From assembly GCA_900544465.1 (NCBI GenBank), contig UQVT01000031.1:1-14884 (forward strand): a DNA stretch of 14,884 bases. The letters are read 5' to 3'. The translations under genes were made by a program, and so were the position numbers. Source of the stretch: an uncultured Collinsella sp. (GTDB lineage: Bacteria > Actinomycetota > Coriobacteriia > Coriobacteriales > Coriobacteriaceae). This document shows, one piece after another, positions 7,221 through 14,016 of the stretch. The notes under the pieces were generated by a model. That model worked only from the letters and a program-made list of their open reading frames with translations. It was not told the origin of the DNA and did no database searches. Every line of letters starts with the position of its first letter. Position 1 is the stretch's first letter.

Positions 7221-8225
7221 CTAACGCAACATATGCGCGACCAGCTCGGCGCGAGTTCCGATACCAAGTTTGGCATACACTCCTGATAGGCGGTTTTTGA
7301 CGGTGCCCGGCGATACTCCCATATGGCGTGCGATTTCGACGTTGGTCCACCCACGACAGGCGAGCATGGCCATGGTGAATTCCGTGGTCGTTAGATCGTC
7401 GGCCACGTCCTCGCCCGAATCGGGGTTGTGGATGCGCCGCCAGCCGTAGCTGAATCGATATGTAATCTCGATGATGCGTGCGAAATCGTCGGGGTATTGG
7501 GATTTTAGGCATGCCTCGATGAGCCCCTGCAAAAGGCCGTGGTGCTCGCCAATGAGCTCGATAAGGCCGTCGGGGCGCGCAATGTTCCAAGCAGCTCCGA
7601 AGTGCGTTTTTGCGGCGTCGATGTCCTTGAGGCTCATGCATGCCATGGAAGCTGCCAGGTGCAGGAACAGCTCCGAGATGGGATAACTTCCCTGTTTCAT
7701 GATCAGAGCATTTTCCGCCATGCCCAGGCTGCGTCCGTATTCGCCGCGCAGGTACAGGGCATGCGCCATCACGTAGCTGGCGAACAGGCGCAGGCCTTCG
7801 GGCAGATGCGCCGCAAGCGGATAAAACTCTTCGGCAGAATACGGGGAAGGCAAGTGCAGCAGGACGCTCGCGGCCGAGGCGAACAGGATATGCGTGGCGT
7901 GGATGGCGGGTGATTCCTCGTCGGCTGGCGTATCGAGGATGCCAGCAAGGCACCGGCGGGCGTCGGCGATACGGTTGAGCGACAGACTGGCGTATCCGCA
8001 GATAAAGCATGCGGAATAGCGAAGCGCGGGATTGGTGGCGTCAAGATAGGGACGCGCCGTCTTGGCAGCGAGGGCGGCCTGTCCGCGAAAGTACAGCGCT
8101 TCTGCCGTGGCAATGGCGCGCGAATCGGGGCCGGAAATGCCTGCAACCGCAGCGTCAATCTGCCCCGGCACAAAGGCGGTGCACATCAACGGCATGGGAA
8201 TGCATGGGTAGCCATCGCAGTCCAT
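7221..8225 (-). CDS. LuxR-family regulator (C-terminal HTH) with TPR-like N-terminal region
   Basis: A 334-residue protein starting with MDCDGYPC at 8225. GGGAG seven nt upstream favours this ATG over an in-frame ATG at 8252, which has no Shine-Dalgarno. The last 57 residues form a GerE/LuxR HTH: LTTTEFTMAMLACRGWTNVEIARHMGVSPGTVKNRLSGVYAKLGIGTR. About 270 residues before it are helical and Ala/Leu-rich (AIATAEALYFRGQAALAAKTA, FASYVMAHALYLRGEYGRSL), suggesting TPR-like repeats as in MalT/LAL-type regulators, but with no P-loop. Coriobacteriia carry many such genes beside surface or transport genes. The stop lies 155 nt before the giant surface-protein start on the same strand, suggesting direct control of that gene (inference). 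The inducing signal is unknown. Confidence 0.9.
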   Translation of the reverse strand: MDCDGYPCIPMPLMCTAFVPGQIDAAVAGISGPDSRAIATAEALYFRGQAALAAKTARPYLDATNPALRYSACFICGYASLSLNRIADARRCLAGILDTPADEESPAIHATHILFASAASVLLHLPSPYSAEEFYPLAAHLPEGLRLFASYVMAHALYLRGEYGRSLGMAENALIMKQGSYPISELFLHLAASMACMSLKDIDAAKTHFGAAWNIARPDGLIELIGEHHGLLQGLIEACLKSQYPDDFARIIEITYRFSYGWRRIHNPDSGEDVADDLTTTEFTMAMLACRGWTNVEIARHMGVSPGTVKNRLSGVYAKLGIGTRAELVAHMLR

Positions 8226-8251
8226 CTTCCATCTCCCAACAGCTGGCAACA

Positions 8252-8371
8252 ATGCAGCAATTGTACTCCTGTTGCTCGGGACCGGAATTTGTGGGTATCG
8301 CCTACGATTATGCCGAACGTATAAAGGAAGAGTCTATTGGCGATGCTCCCAAGGTGGCTACTGAAGCCTAG
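8252..8371 (+). other. Possible short ORF or 3' remnant of a lost gene (39 aa)
   Basis: Between the LuxR start and the small minus-strand gene, a plus-strand frame encodes a 39-residue peptide ending PEFVGIAYDYAERIKEESIG and then DAPKVATEA and TAG. The composition of this tail is typical of a real protein C-terminus. There is no Shine-Dalgarno before the ATG at 8252, and the frame also runs antisense into LuxR, so a remnant is as likely as a gene. The last 4 nt overlap the end of the minus-strand gene. I do not recognise the family. On the minus strand this stretch must also hold the LuxR promoter; TACAAT near 8261-8266 (complement) is a possible -10, with no convincing -35. Confidence 0.25.
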
Positions 8372-8748
8372 CTGGCCTCGACATTAGGAAAAACTGCCGC
8401 CCCTACAAAAAGCTCTGCCGCAGCGATGGGAAACGCATCTTCTGGGCATTCCGGCGTCTCCAGCCAGCGCTGGACTGCTGCTGTCGCCTGCGCGTTGGCG
8501 AGCGAGGCGTGGGGACCGTCCGGCGACCAGCGGTGACGGGCGAGCCCTGCCGCGTGTGTGGGCCTCCATCGGCGTAGACCCATGACCCCCATGGCATCGG
8601 AGAAGTCCACCATGGCGTCCAGGACCTTACCGTCCGGCATGTCCAGCCTAGCGGCTCTCTTGATTCCGAGGTCGAAGGGGGCGTTGTGCAAGGCATATGG
8701 GGCCGAGTGGAAGTGGATCAAAAGAGCGTTACTTGACGTTTCATGCAT
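8368..8748 (-). CDS. Unrecognised small protein, 126 aa
   Basis: A 126-residue frame with the G/C-rich third codon positions typical of genes in this region, for example LDMPDGKVLDAMVDFSDAMG and TPECPEDAFPIAAAELFVGA. It is soluble in character, with no signal peptide or membrane helix, and contains several Trp residues and His-rich N-terminal segments (LIHFHSAPYALHNAPFDLG). I do not recognise a family. No clear Shine-Dalgarno precedes the ATG at 8748, and an internal ATG (MPDGKV) is possible. It may therefore be a fragment of a longer gene that lost its 5' end. It stands alone between the LuxR gene and the PadR operon, whose promoter lies just beyond its start. Confidence 0.45.
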   Translation of the reverse strand: MHETSSNALLIHFHSAPYALHNAPFDLGIKRAARLDMPDGKVLDAMVDFSDAMGVMGLRRWRPTHAAGLARHRWSPDGPHASLANAQATAAVQRWLETPECPEDAFPIAAAELFVGAAVFPNVEAS

Positions 8749-8814
8749 AATGCCAACCGTCCCGCGACATCACGTTCGCAGCGCGCAGGGGCCGGAGAAC
8801 CTTCGCGATGAGAG

Positions 8815-8860
8815 TTGACGTTTAATACCTTGCATCGTATAGTGTGTATAGCACAGTATA
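8815..8860 (+). promoter_or_regulatory. PadR-operon promoter with overlapping PadR-type operator
   Basis: TTGACG (8815-8820), a 17-bp spacer and TATAGT (8838-8843) make a strong vegetative promoter. An inverted repeat, TATAGTGTG (8838-8846) and CACAGTATA (8852-8860) around TATAG, covers the -10 box and the expected start site; the arms match at 8 of 9 positions. A/T-rich dyads with GTG/CAC halves of this kind are typical PadR-binding sites, so negative autoregulation is likely (inference from family). Confidence 0.8.
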
Positions 8861-8880
8861 TGACGAGAGGAGGTGTGCGG

Positions 8881-9201
8881 ATGGAGGCACAGATGAAGCG
8901 CGGCTTCCTGGAGGCCTGCGTGCTCGCGGCCGTCTCCGGCGAGGAGTCCTACGGCTACCAGATCGTGAAGGACGTACCGGCGAGCATGGGGCTCACGGAG
9001 TCGACGCTCTACCCGCTGCTCAAGCGCCTGGAGAAGGCCGGGTGCATCACGGCGCGCTCCGCCGAGCACAACGGGCGGCTGCGCCGGTACTACCGCATCA
9101 CGGACGACGGGCGAGCGCGCATCGAGGAGTTCCTGGCCGAGTGGCCGTCCGTACGGGAGATTTACGCATACGTTGAGGAGGCGCACCATGACGCGCGATG
9201 A
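8881..9201 (+). CDS. PadR-family transcriptional regulator, 106 aa
   Basis: Starts at ATG 8881 behind an excellent GAGAGGAGG ribosome site and encodes 106 residues. The winged-helix PadR signature is clear: MKRGFLEACVLAAVSGEESYGYQIVKD (residues 5-31), then GLTESTLYPLLKRLEKAG, and the wing R-RRYYRITDDGRARIEEFL. The length is typical of the short PadR class that dimerises through a C-terminal helix. The gene leads an operon: the DUF1700 gene begins 14 nt before its stop codon. PadR/DUF1700 pairs are widespread in Gram-positive bacteria, where the regulator senses envelope-related or drug-like signals and represses its own operon through the upstream dyad. Confidence 0.95.
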   Translation: MEAQMKRGFLEACVLAAVSGEESYGYQIVKDVPASMGLTESTLYPLLKRLEKAGCITARSAEHNGRLRRYYRITDDGRARIEEFLAEWPSVREIYAYVEEAHHDAR

Positions 9202-9811
9202 GTTTCTGGGCCGGTTGGGCGAGCTGCTCGCCTGCCTGCCGGCCGAGCAGGTGGAGGAGACCAAGGCGTTCTATGCGGAGGCCATCGCCGACCGCATGGA
9301 GGACGGTATGAGCGAGGAGGAGGCCGTGGCCGCCATGGGCACGCCCGGCGAGGTGGCGGAGGCCACGCTCGACGACCTGCCCGCCGTGCCGCGCGCGATC
9401 GCGAGGACGCGCCGGCGCAGCACCGCGCTGCTGTGGGTGCTGGCCATCGTGGGCTCCCCGGTGTGGGTGCCGCTGCTCGCCGCCTTCGCCGCCGTGGCCG
9501 TCACGGTCTATATCTGCATCTGGGTGCTGGCGCTCTGCGTGTGGATCGTCGCGGTGGCACTCGGGGGCGTGGGCGTAGTTGAGCTCCTGCTTGCCGTAAG
9601 CGGCGTCATCATCGGCCACTTCCCGTACGCCCTCGCCTCGGCGGGCGTGGGGCTCGGCCTCGTCGGCGTGGCGCTCTTCGTTGGTGCTGGCGCTTGGGCA
9701 GCCTCAAAACAAATTGCGCGCCTCTCGGCGCTCTGGGCGAGGAAGGCCGCCTCGCCCTTCTGGAAGGGTAAGGGCGAGAAGGGCGGCGCTGCCGCGCATC
9801 TCGCGGCGTAG
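9188..9811 (+). CDS. DUF1700 (HAAS-type) membrane protein
   Basis: A 207-residue protein starting at ATG 9188, inside the end of the PadR gene, with GAGGAGG 7 nt upstream. An in-frame ATG at 9173 is less well placed. The N-terminal 65 residues form the helical DUF1700/HAAS domain (MTRDEFLGRLGELLACLPAE, then EETKAFYAEAIADRMEDGMSEEEAV and AAMGTPGEVA). After RTRRR come hydrophobic segments at about residues 79-125 (two passes), 127-143 and 150-172, and a basic C-terminus. Family members are membrane proteins that act with their PadR partner; the cytoplasmic helical domain may relay a membrane signal. Overlap and spacing show translational coupling with padR. Assignment is confident; biochemical role is not established. 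Confidence 0.93.
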   Translation: MTRDEFLGRLGELLACLPAEQVEETKAFYAEAIADRMEDGMSEEEAVAAMGTPGEVAEATLDDLPAVPRAIARTRRRSTALLWVLAIVGSPVWVPLLAAFAAVAVTVYICIWVLALCVWIVAVALGGVGVVELLLAVSGVIIGHFPYALASAGVGLGLVGVALFVGAGAWAASKQIARLSALWARKAASPFWKGKGEKGGAAAHLAA

Positions 9812-9826
9812 AAAGGAGTGAGTACC

Positions 9827-10081
9827 ATGACCAGTGCGAAGAAGATCTACCTCGCCGTGGCGGGCGGGCTCGTTGCCGCGGGTGTTGTCCTCGCGGGCAT
9901 TGGCTTTATCGCTTCGGGTTTCGACCCGGCCGTGTTCACAACCCATATAGACACACGCGACAGCACCATCGTGCTCGGCGGCGTCGAGGTGGACGACCCG
10001 ATGGGCCTCCCCCTCATCGAGCAGCTCGCCAATCTGGGCGAGATCGACACCTCCGGCGTCGCGGATCCCGCCGCGCCCTAG
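9827..10081 (+). CDS. Small single-pass membrane protein, possibly a shortened DUF4097-type partner
   Basis: An 84-residue protein with AAAGGAG ahead of ATG 9827 (a GTG at 9818 overlaps the Shine-Dalgarno and is unlikely). An N-terminal helix (KKIYLAVAGGLVAAGVVLAGIGFIA) is followed by a short outer part (FTTHIDTRDSTIVLGGVEVDDPMGLPLIE) and an Ala/Pro end. In many PadR-DUF1700 operons the third gene is a DUF4097 beta-helix protein that begins with a similar helix and GG-x-x-V strand but is several times longer. This one stops where a linker would begin. It may be a truncated version or a naturally short subunit; I cannot tell which. It begins 15 nt after the DUF1700 stop, so it belongs to the same operon. 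Confidence 0.75.
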   Translation: MTSAKKIYLAVAGGLVAAGVVLAGIGFIASGFDPAVFTTHIDTRDSTIVLGGVEVDDPMGLPLIEQLANLGEIDTSGVADPAAP

Positions 10082-10494
10082 GCGCAGCGAGCCCGGGCGC
10101 TCTGCCCGCCAAGCTGCGTAAGCCGGCGAAACCCGAACCTCAACCTCTACGCAACTGGCCCCAAGCCTGCGCCGATTCGCTCTCAGCGCCGCGCGGGGGC
10201 CCGTGACGCATGCCCAAAAAGGTACGAGGAGAAAGGAACGCGATGACGACAACCACGCCCTTCCGCCTTCACGGGGCCACGCAGGACCGGAAGCGACTGG
10301 GCCGTGCGGTGGGGCTGTGCTTGGATTGGCTACACTGATATGGACAGTTCCGTGAGGGGCGCGAGAGGCGGGACTCTGGGGAGATCTTCGAGGAGGAGTG
10401 TCTCGACTGGAAGCGTGGGTTCAGTGGAGCAGGAACCTAATCTCTGTCTCTCTTGCTTTTTTGATTTGTTGAGAAGCCGGCATTTGGGGGCATT
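10082..10494 (+). other. Gene-poor stretch with an ORF interrupted in frame (10243-10338 and 10339-10440)
   Basis: After the small membrane gene come about 160 nt of GC-rich sequence with no gene. Then GAGGAGAAAGG precedes ATG 10243 and 31 codons (MTTTTPFRLHGATQDRKRLG, AVGLCLDWLH) ending in TGA at 10336. The same frame stays open to TAA at 10438, with a protein-like segment (QFREGRERRDSGEIFEEECL, DWKRGFSG). This looks like the 5' end of a fourth operon gene that has been cut and joined to foreign sequence near 10320-10340, where GC content falls, or a small gene with one nonsense mutation. The family is not recognised. The last 50 nt hold only the leader of the next gene. Confidence 0.4.
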
Positions 10495-11178
10495 TTGGAT
10501 AGCGAACAGTTCAAACAAGAAGCTGAGAAAATAGAACAAAGCCTGAGTGCCTTGAGAGTCGCCGAGCGCAATGCAGTGATTCCCTTCATGAACGGCGACT
10601 TTACCCAATGGGATCTATATCTGGCATCCTCCTCTGAGTATGCGATGAGACTGATAGACGGATTCATCTCCATGCTCGAGTCGAGGAATCTTGTTTGCGT
10701 CGCCCAGCTTCTCCGCGCACAGGTTGGAGTCTGCCTGCGGACATTCGCATTATTCGCCGCCGAAGACCAGGATGACTTTCTCAAGCAGGTGTTTCAAGGT
10801 GTGCCTGTGAACAAGCTGAAAGATTTCTCGGGTGAGAAGATGTCCGATGGAAGACTTCAAGACTTACTCGAGAAGTTCGATCCAAAGGTAAAAGATGTAT
10901 ACAAGGTGACGTCTGGATTCGTCCACTTCTCCATTGATATTCTGCCGAGCATGGGTGTGCCTGGGGAGGGCTATGAGGTCGAGTTTAATTTTGGAGCCGA
11001 GCCCAACGAGAGAAACAATGCGCCTCTCGTGGAATGCGGCAAGGCGTTCTGCCACTATGTCGACCTGCATCTCCAGATGCTCCATAAGGTGATTGCTTCG
11101 GATGAATGGTATGCCGATCGATTCCGTATCGATTCCGATGGTCCTGCAGACGAGGCCTCGAAAAGCGAGAAGGTGTAG
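10495..11178 (+). CDS. Hypothetical soluble helical protein, possibly HEPN/DUF5677-like
   Basis: A 227-residue protein with a TTG start preceded by GGGGG a few nt upstream; no in-frame ATG gives a better start before residue 31. The N-terminus is charged and helical (SEQFKQEAEKIEQSLSALRV). Then come FTQWDLYLASSSEYAMRLID, LLRAQVGVCLRTFALFA, and a conserved-looking block LKDFSGEKMSDGRLQDLLEK, VKDVYKVTSGFVHFS. Such all-helical proteins with a late S-x-FVH-S motif are common, uncharacterised members of accessory regions and resemble HEPN-type folds by appearance only; no verified RX4-6H motif is visible. No membrane segment. Codon use is A/T-richer than the neighbours, which suggests acquisition. 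It stands alone on this strand inside a region of decayed genes. Confidence 0.7.
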   Translation: MDSEQFKQEAEKIEQSLSALRVAERNAVIPFMNGDFTQWDLYLASSSEYAMRLIDGFISMLESRNLVCVAQLLRAQVGVCLRTFALFAAEDQDDFLKQVFQGVPVNKLKDFSGEKMSDGRLQDLLEKFDPKVKDVYKVTSGFVHFSIDILPSMGVPGEGYEVEFNFGAEPNERNNAPLVECGKAFCHYVDLHLQMLHKVIASDEWYADRFRIDSDGPADEASKSEKV

Positions 11179-11411
11179 GTCGAACGCATTGACGCTGCCT
11201 TGACAGCATCCCGATATGATAACGAATGGGAGGTTCCCTGCGAAATGTGCGCCTCTGTATATTCTCGCTAGGACGCCCTCGACCGATAAGGCATCGTTGA
11301 GTTCAATTTGAGTTCAGCTCGGGTGCCTGAAAATCGCCCAACTCTGATAAAAGGGGAGACGACGGTACACCACGTAGACGAGAGGCTATGGAAGTGCACG
11401 ATTTGATTATA
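11179..11411. other. Intergenic stretch with no convincing gene
   Basis: After the TAG of the preceding gene the same frame continues for 28 codons to another TAG (11263-11271 area), reading VERIDAALTASRYDNEWEVP and then CEMCASVYSR. It is protein-like but has no start or ribosome site of its own. A near-direct repeat TTGAGTTCA occurs twice at about 11297-11316. No RNA gene or terminator is evident. Confidence 0.3.
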
Positions 11412-11707
11412 TTGGCGCGCTAAACCGCCCCGCTGCCCAACTTGAACTCCGCTCACGCGTGTATGGGGCTGCGAGAGGTAACGGCCTGCGGCCTCCTTTG
11501 TGTGCTCGATGATATCTTCGAGCATGCCGGGCATGGCGGAGACATTCGCTGCAATCCAGCCGTGTTCAAGCGCCGTTTCGGATAGGAGCGAGAGGGGGCT
11601 GTCTTGCCCGTTTCCCTTGCACCCGTAAAGATGGTTGACAGTTTGGGGTCTCCCGGGTCTTTAGCTTTTACCGTGCTAGATGCCTCATGGAAACTGTTGG
11701 ACTTTAA
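11412..11707 (-). pseudogene. Frameshifted N-terminal remnant of a P-loop ATP-binding protein
   Basis: Two minus-strand frames join into one family pattern. Frame A (11707 to 11597) reads DPGDPKLSTIFTGARETGKTA, with Walker A GARETGKT. Frame B (from about 11588) reads LLSETALEHGWIAANVSAMP and then GMLEDIIEHTKEAAGRYLSQPHTR to about 11412. Actinobacterial AAA ATPases of this kind typically read GDPNLSTIF-GARGTGKTALLSEIA...GW-V-VSA-PGMLEDI; relative to that, 8 extra nt (11589-11596) break the frame right after GKTA. Everything beyond SGVQVGQRGGLA is lost, including Walker B and the rest of the protein. There is no start codon with a ribosome site, and a TGA precedes frame A. The gene is dead. The family identification comes from motif memory and is fairly confident. 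Confidence 0.7.
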
Positions 11708-11763
11708 TCAGACAGACCCAGCATGTCGTTTTCCTCCATGAGGACATCGGCTAAAACCGCAAC
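11704..11763 (-). pseudogene. Short coding tail fragment of unknown origin
   Basis: One frame away from the arginase remnant, the minus strand reads VAVLADVLMEENDMLGLSD followed by TAA, which looks like a genuine protein C-terminus. It lies exactly between the end of arginase similarity and the ATPase remnant. It may be the arginase gene's frameshifted end or a piece of a third gene; I do not recognise it. Confidence 0.3.
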
Positions 11764-11767
11764 ACCT

Positions 11768-12205
11768 ATGCTTGTTTAAGCAAACTTCCTGATAGTCGTG
11801 GAGCTGCTGTAGCCCGACATGCAGGACATCGCTCGGCTTAAACACCGGATGCCGCATCCGCGAAACGAGTTGCGGTGCACCCTGTTCCAAAAGGCTGCCA
11901 AGTACCATGGCGTGAGCGTTGGGGTAGCCATCATTCAGCGTGGATACATCCGGATGCGCATAGATCCAGACGATTCCAACGTTCTCGTATTTCCCGTGCA
12001 GGTAATCGAAGAGGGCAGGCGACACCATACAGTTGCCGCCGACGGTCACGACTCTGTCGGGGTTTTCTGCCGCAAGCTTCCTCTGCGCATCCTGAATCCC
12101 CGCCAGGACTTCGTCCTCGGCATAGATGCGAACTGTCTCCCATTTCTCATGTCCAAGTTTTGGGACGCGTTTCACAATGTCGAGTGGGACTCCTGGACAG
12201 TCGGA
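11768..12205 (-). pseudogene. Truncated, degenerate arginase/agmatinase-family gene
   Basis: The longest frame from ATG 12175 gives 155 residues, and similarity continues upstream in frame (GVPLDIVKRVPKLGHEKWET) to the end of the kinase gene, where a TGA closes it. Family landmarks are present: VVTVGGNCMVSPALFDYLHG (the GGD-H/C metal site), VGIVWIYAHPDVSTLNDGYP (the DAHPD metal site) and PSDVLHVGLQQLHDYQE. The first Asp of DAHPD is Tyr, which removes a metal ligand. The N-terminal third (before GVPLDIV) and the last third with the SxDxD metal site are absent, against the usual 270-300 residues. From about 11768 the frame turns into unrelated sequence. No ribosome binding site. It is almost certainly non-functional and convergent in origin with neither neighbour. 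Confidence 0.8.
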
Positions 12206-13345
12206 TCACGTGGTGGCCCCCTTTGAGAGGGTCACGAGCATCACGGTTCCGTTCTCGGAATTTGCTTCGACCTCTACCGTGCCACCGTGAAGCGCTGCAA
12301 TCTCCCAAACAAGCGCTAGCCCGAGTCCTGCGCCGCCGTATGCCCTGCTGCGGGATTTATCCAGGCGAAAGAACGGTTGGAAGATGCTCTCACGGTACTG
12401 CTTGGGTATTCCCGGGCCCTGGTCCTCGACTCGCAGGAACACGTGGCTGTCGTTGTCGCAGATGGAGACGGTAACGCTCGAGTCGGCGCGGCTATAGCGG
12501 ATGGCGTTTTCGACCAGGTTGAACACCAGCCGATAGAGGAGCGCATCGTTCCCGATTACTAAAGCGTCTCCAGCACAATTGAGGGCTATGCCCTTATTTT
12601 CGGCAAGTGGCGCAAGGTCGGTGAGGACCTCTTCGGACAAGGGGCCAAGCTCCACATCGTCCTCGCAAGGAACGCTGCGGAGCTCACTCATCTCGAGCAA
12701 TACCTTGGCCATTCGAGACATGCGCTCGGTTTGTTCTTGTAGCAGGCCGAGTAGCTCGGCTGTTTCGGGTTGCAAACCGGAGTGCTCGGAGATGAATAGT
12801 TCAATCTGTGCTTGCATAAGGGCGAGCGGGGTGCGCAGCTCGTGTGCGGCGTTGCCGGTAAACTGACGCTGTGCAGAGAACCCTTCGCCAAGACGGGCGA
12901 TCATGTCGTTGAAAGAGGCGCTGCATCGTTGTAGCTCGATGGGCACATCTTCACTGAGCCTGATTTCGCTTAGGTTGTCAGGCTGCACACGCTCGACCTG
13001 GGCCGCAAAAGCCCGTAGCGGTTTGAGTGCACGGCCGCTCACAAAGTATGCCAGCGCGCCGCCAAGGAGTGTGACTCCAGCCGTGATGTACCAGGCTGTC
13101 GTGCCAAAAGACTCCTGTGCGTCGTTTACGACGATCGTGACCTCGTCATCGAGGGCCGCTTTCGTTGGGTCGAACGCCTGGAGCGAATCTTCACCGGTTG
13201 CGTTAAAGGCCGAGATGTCGCTGCCGATGGCATCCATGTAGCGCAAGCCCGTATAGCCGACCAGGCAGTTCGTCAGCACGCATGCCGCACACGTGAGCAG
13301 TGCCGTCATAATCGTTATTCGCCATTGCAGCGAAAGCCCTTTCAT
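12206..13345 (-). CDS. Sensor histidine kinase (EnvZ/OmpR-partner type)
   Basis: A 379-residue membrane kinase. Transmembrane helices lie at about residues 11-33 and 84-104, enclosing an outer sensor of about 50 residues rich in acidic positions. A HAMP-like linker follows (SGRALKPLRAFAAQVERVQP), then HisKA with the phospho-acceptor H168 in FTGNAAHELRTPLALMQAQ, the N box LVFNLVENAIRYS (N280), G1 VEDQGPGIP (D308), F box IFQPFFRLDK, and G2 GGAGLGLAL. All catalytic motifs are intact. The start ATG at 13345 overlaps the response-regulator stop (ATGA), with GGAGGATGGAGA upstream, so translation is coupled. The small sensor gives no clue to the signal. The divergent redox genes suggest a possible target. 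Confidence 0.96.
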   Translation of the reverse strand: MKGLSLQWRITIMTALLTCAACVLTNCLVGYTGLRYMDAIGSDISAFNATGEDSLQAFDPTKAALDDEVTIVVNDAQESFGTTAWYITAGVTLLGGALAYFVSGRALKPLRAFAAQVERVQPDNLSEIRLSEDVPIELQRCSASFNDMIARLGEGFSAQRQFTGNAAHELRTPLALMQAQIELFISEHSGLQPETAELLGLLQEQTERMSRMAKVLLEMSELRSVPCEDDVELGPLSEEVLTDLAPLAENKGIALNCAGDALVIGNDALLYRLVFNLVENAIRYSRADSSVTVSICDNDSHVFLRVEDQGPGIPKQYRESIFQPFFRLDKSRSRAYGGAGLGLALVWEIAALHGGTVEVEANSENGTVMLVTLSKGATT

Positions 13346-14016
13346 TCTCCATCCTCCATAACGTAGCCCTCTCCAATCCGATTGCGAATCGGGTCGTATC
13401 CCAAAGCGCTGCGTAGCTTTTTGCGGAGTGACGAGATGTGAACGCGGGTTGCGTTGCTAAAGCTGTTCACGCTGCTATCCCAAACGTGCTCGATAAGCTC
13501 CTCTTGGCTTACCGGTCGCCCCTGATTAAGCATCAGGTATTCCAAGATTCCCGTTTCCTTGCGTGTAAGAGATAAAGTCTCGCTGTCCACGGAAGCGATG
13601 CGTGCCTTGGTGTCAAAGCGGAGCTTTCTGCAGGTTAAAACTATGTCGCTTTGTGTAAAGCGCCTGAGGGTAAGGCTGCGAATCCTTGCCGCAAGCTCGT
13701 CCAGATGAAACGGCTTGGTGAGGTAATCGTTGGCGCCGGCATCGAGTCCGGCGACTTTATCGGATACTTCGCCACGTGCGGACAGAACCAGCACCTTGGT
13801 CTCGCAGTCGGTTTTCCTAAGTTCCCTGAGCACGGTCATGCCATCGATACGGGGAAGGTTGAGGTCGAGTACCACGAGGTCAAAGACTTCGACGCCCAGC
13901 AGGTCGAGCGCCTCCTGTCCGTCGTGACAGCAGTCGACGCTGTACGCCAAGTTTCGCAAGCTGCGCGCGATTGCATCGCACAGTGCTCGCTCGTCTTCGA
14001 CGATCAAAATACGCAT
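13342..14016 (-). CDS. OmpR/PhoB-family response regulator
   Basis: A 224-residue protein. ATG 14016 (MRILIVEDE) is chosen because AAGGAG lies 6 nt upstream; an in-frame ATG at 14034 lies before that site. The receiver domain has the acidic pair E7/D8, phospho-acceptor D51 (VVLDLNLPRIDG), S79 and K101 (YLTKPF). The winged-helix effector (about residues 125-220) shows LSLTRKETGILEYLMLNQGRPVS, EELIEHVWD, RVHISSLRKKLR and the final hairpin RNRIGEGYVM. It is the first gene of a two-gene operon with the histidine kinase. Its promoter must lie in the 90-nt divergent region; a minus-strand TATAAA about 14058-14063 could be a -10 box but lacks a matching -35. Confidence 0.96.
   Translation of the reverse strand: MRILIVEDERALCDAIARSLRNLAYSVDCCHDGQEALDLLGVEVFDLVVLDLNLPRIDGMTVLRELRKTDCETKVLVLSARGEVSDKVAGLDAGANDYLTKPFHLDELAARIRSLTLRRFTQSDIVLTCRKLRFDTKARIASVDSETLSLTRKETGILEYLMLNQGRPVSQEELIEHVWDSSVNSFSNATRVHISSLRKKLRSALGYDPIRNRIGEGYVMEDGE

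Noticed and set aside
7066..8010. N-terminal extension of the surface protein upstream of residue MLDRRS, giving an apparent 1770-residue frame
   Set aside because: It runs through the LuxR gene in another frame on the same strand, has no ribosome site, and would bury the Tat signal. The start at 7065 has a good Shine-Dalgarno.
10314..10326. 13-bp identity GGCTGTGCTTGGA shared with 14222-14234
   Set aside because: Considered as a possible attachment-site repeat, but both copies lie inside different coding contexts (GLCLD and RLCLE) with no integrase or flanking structure; most likely chance.
10304..10534. 76-codon plus-strand frame spanning the GC transition
   Set aside because: Basic, low-likelihood composition with no ribosome site, and it overlaps the start of the better-supported gene at 10495.
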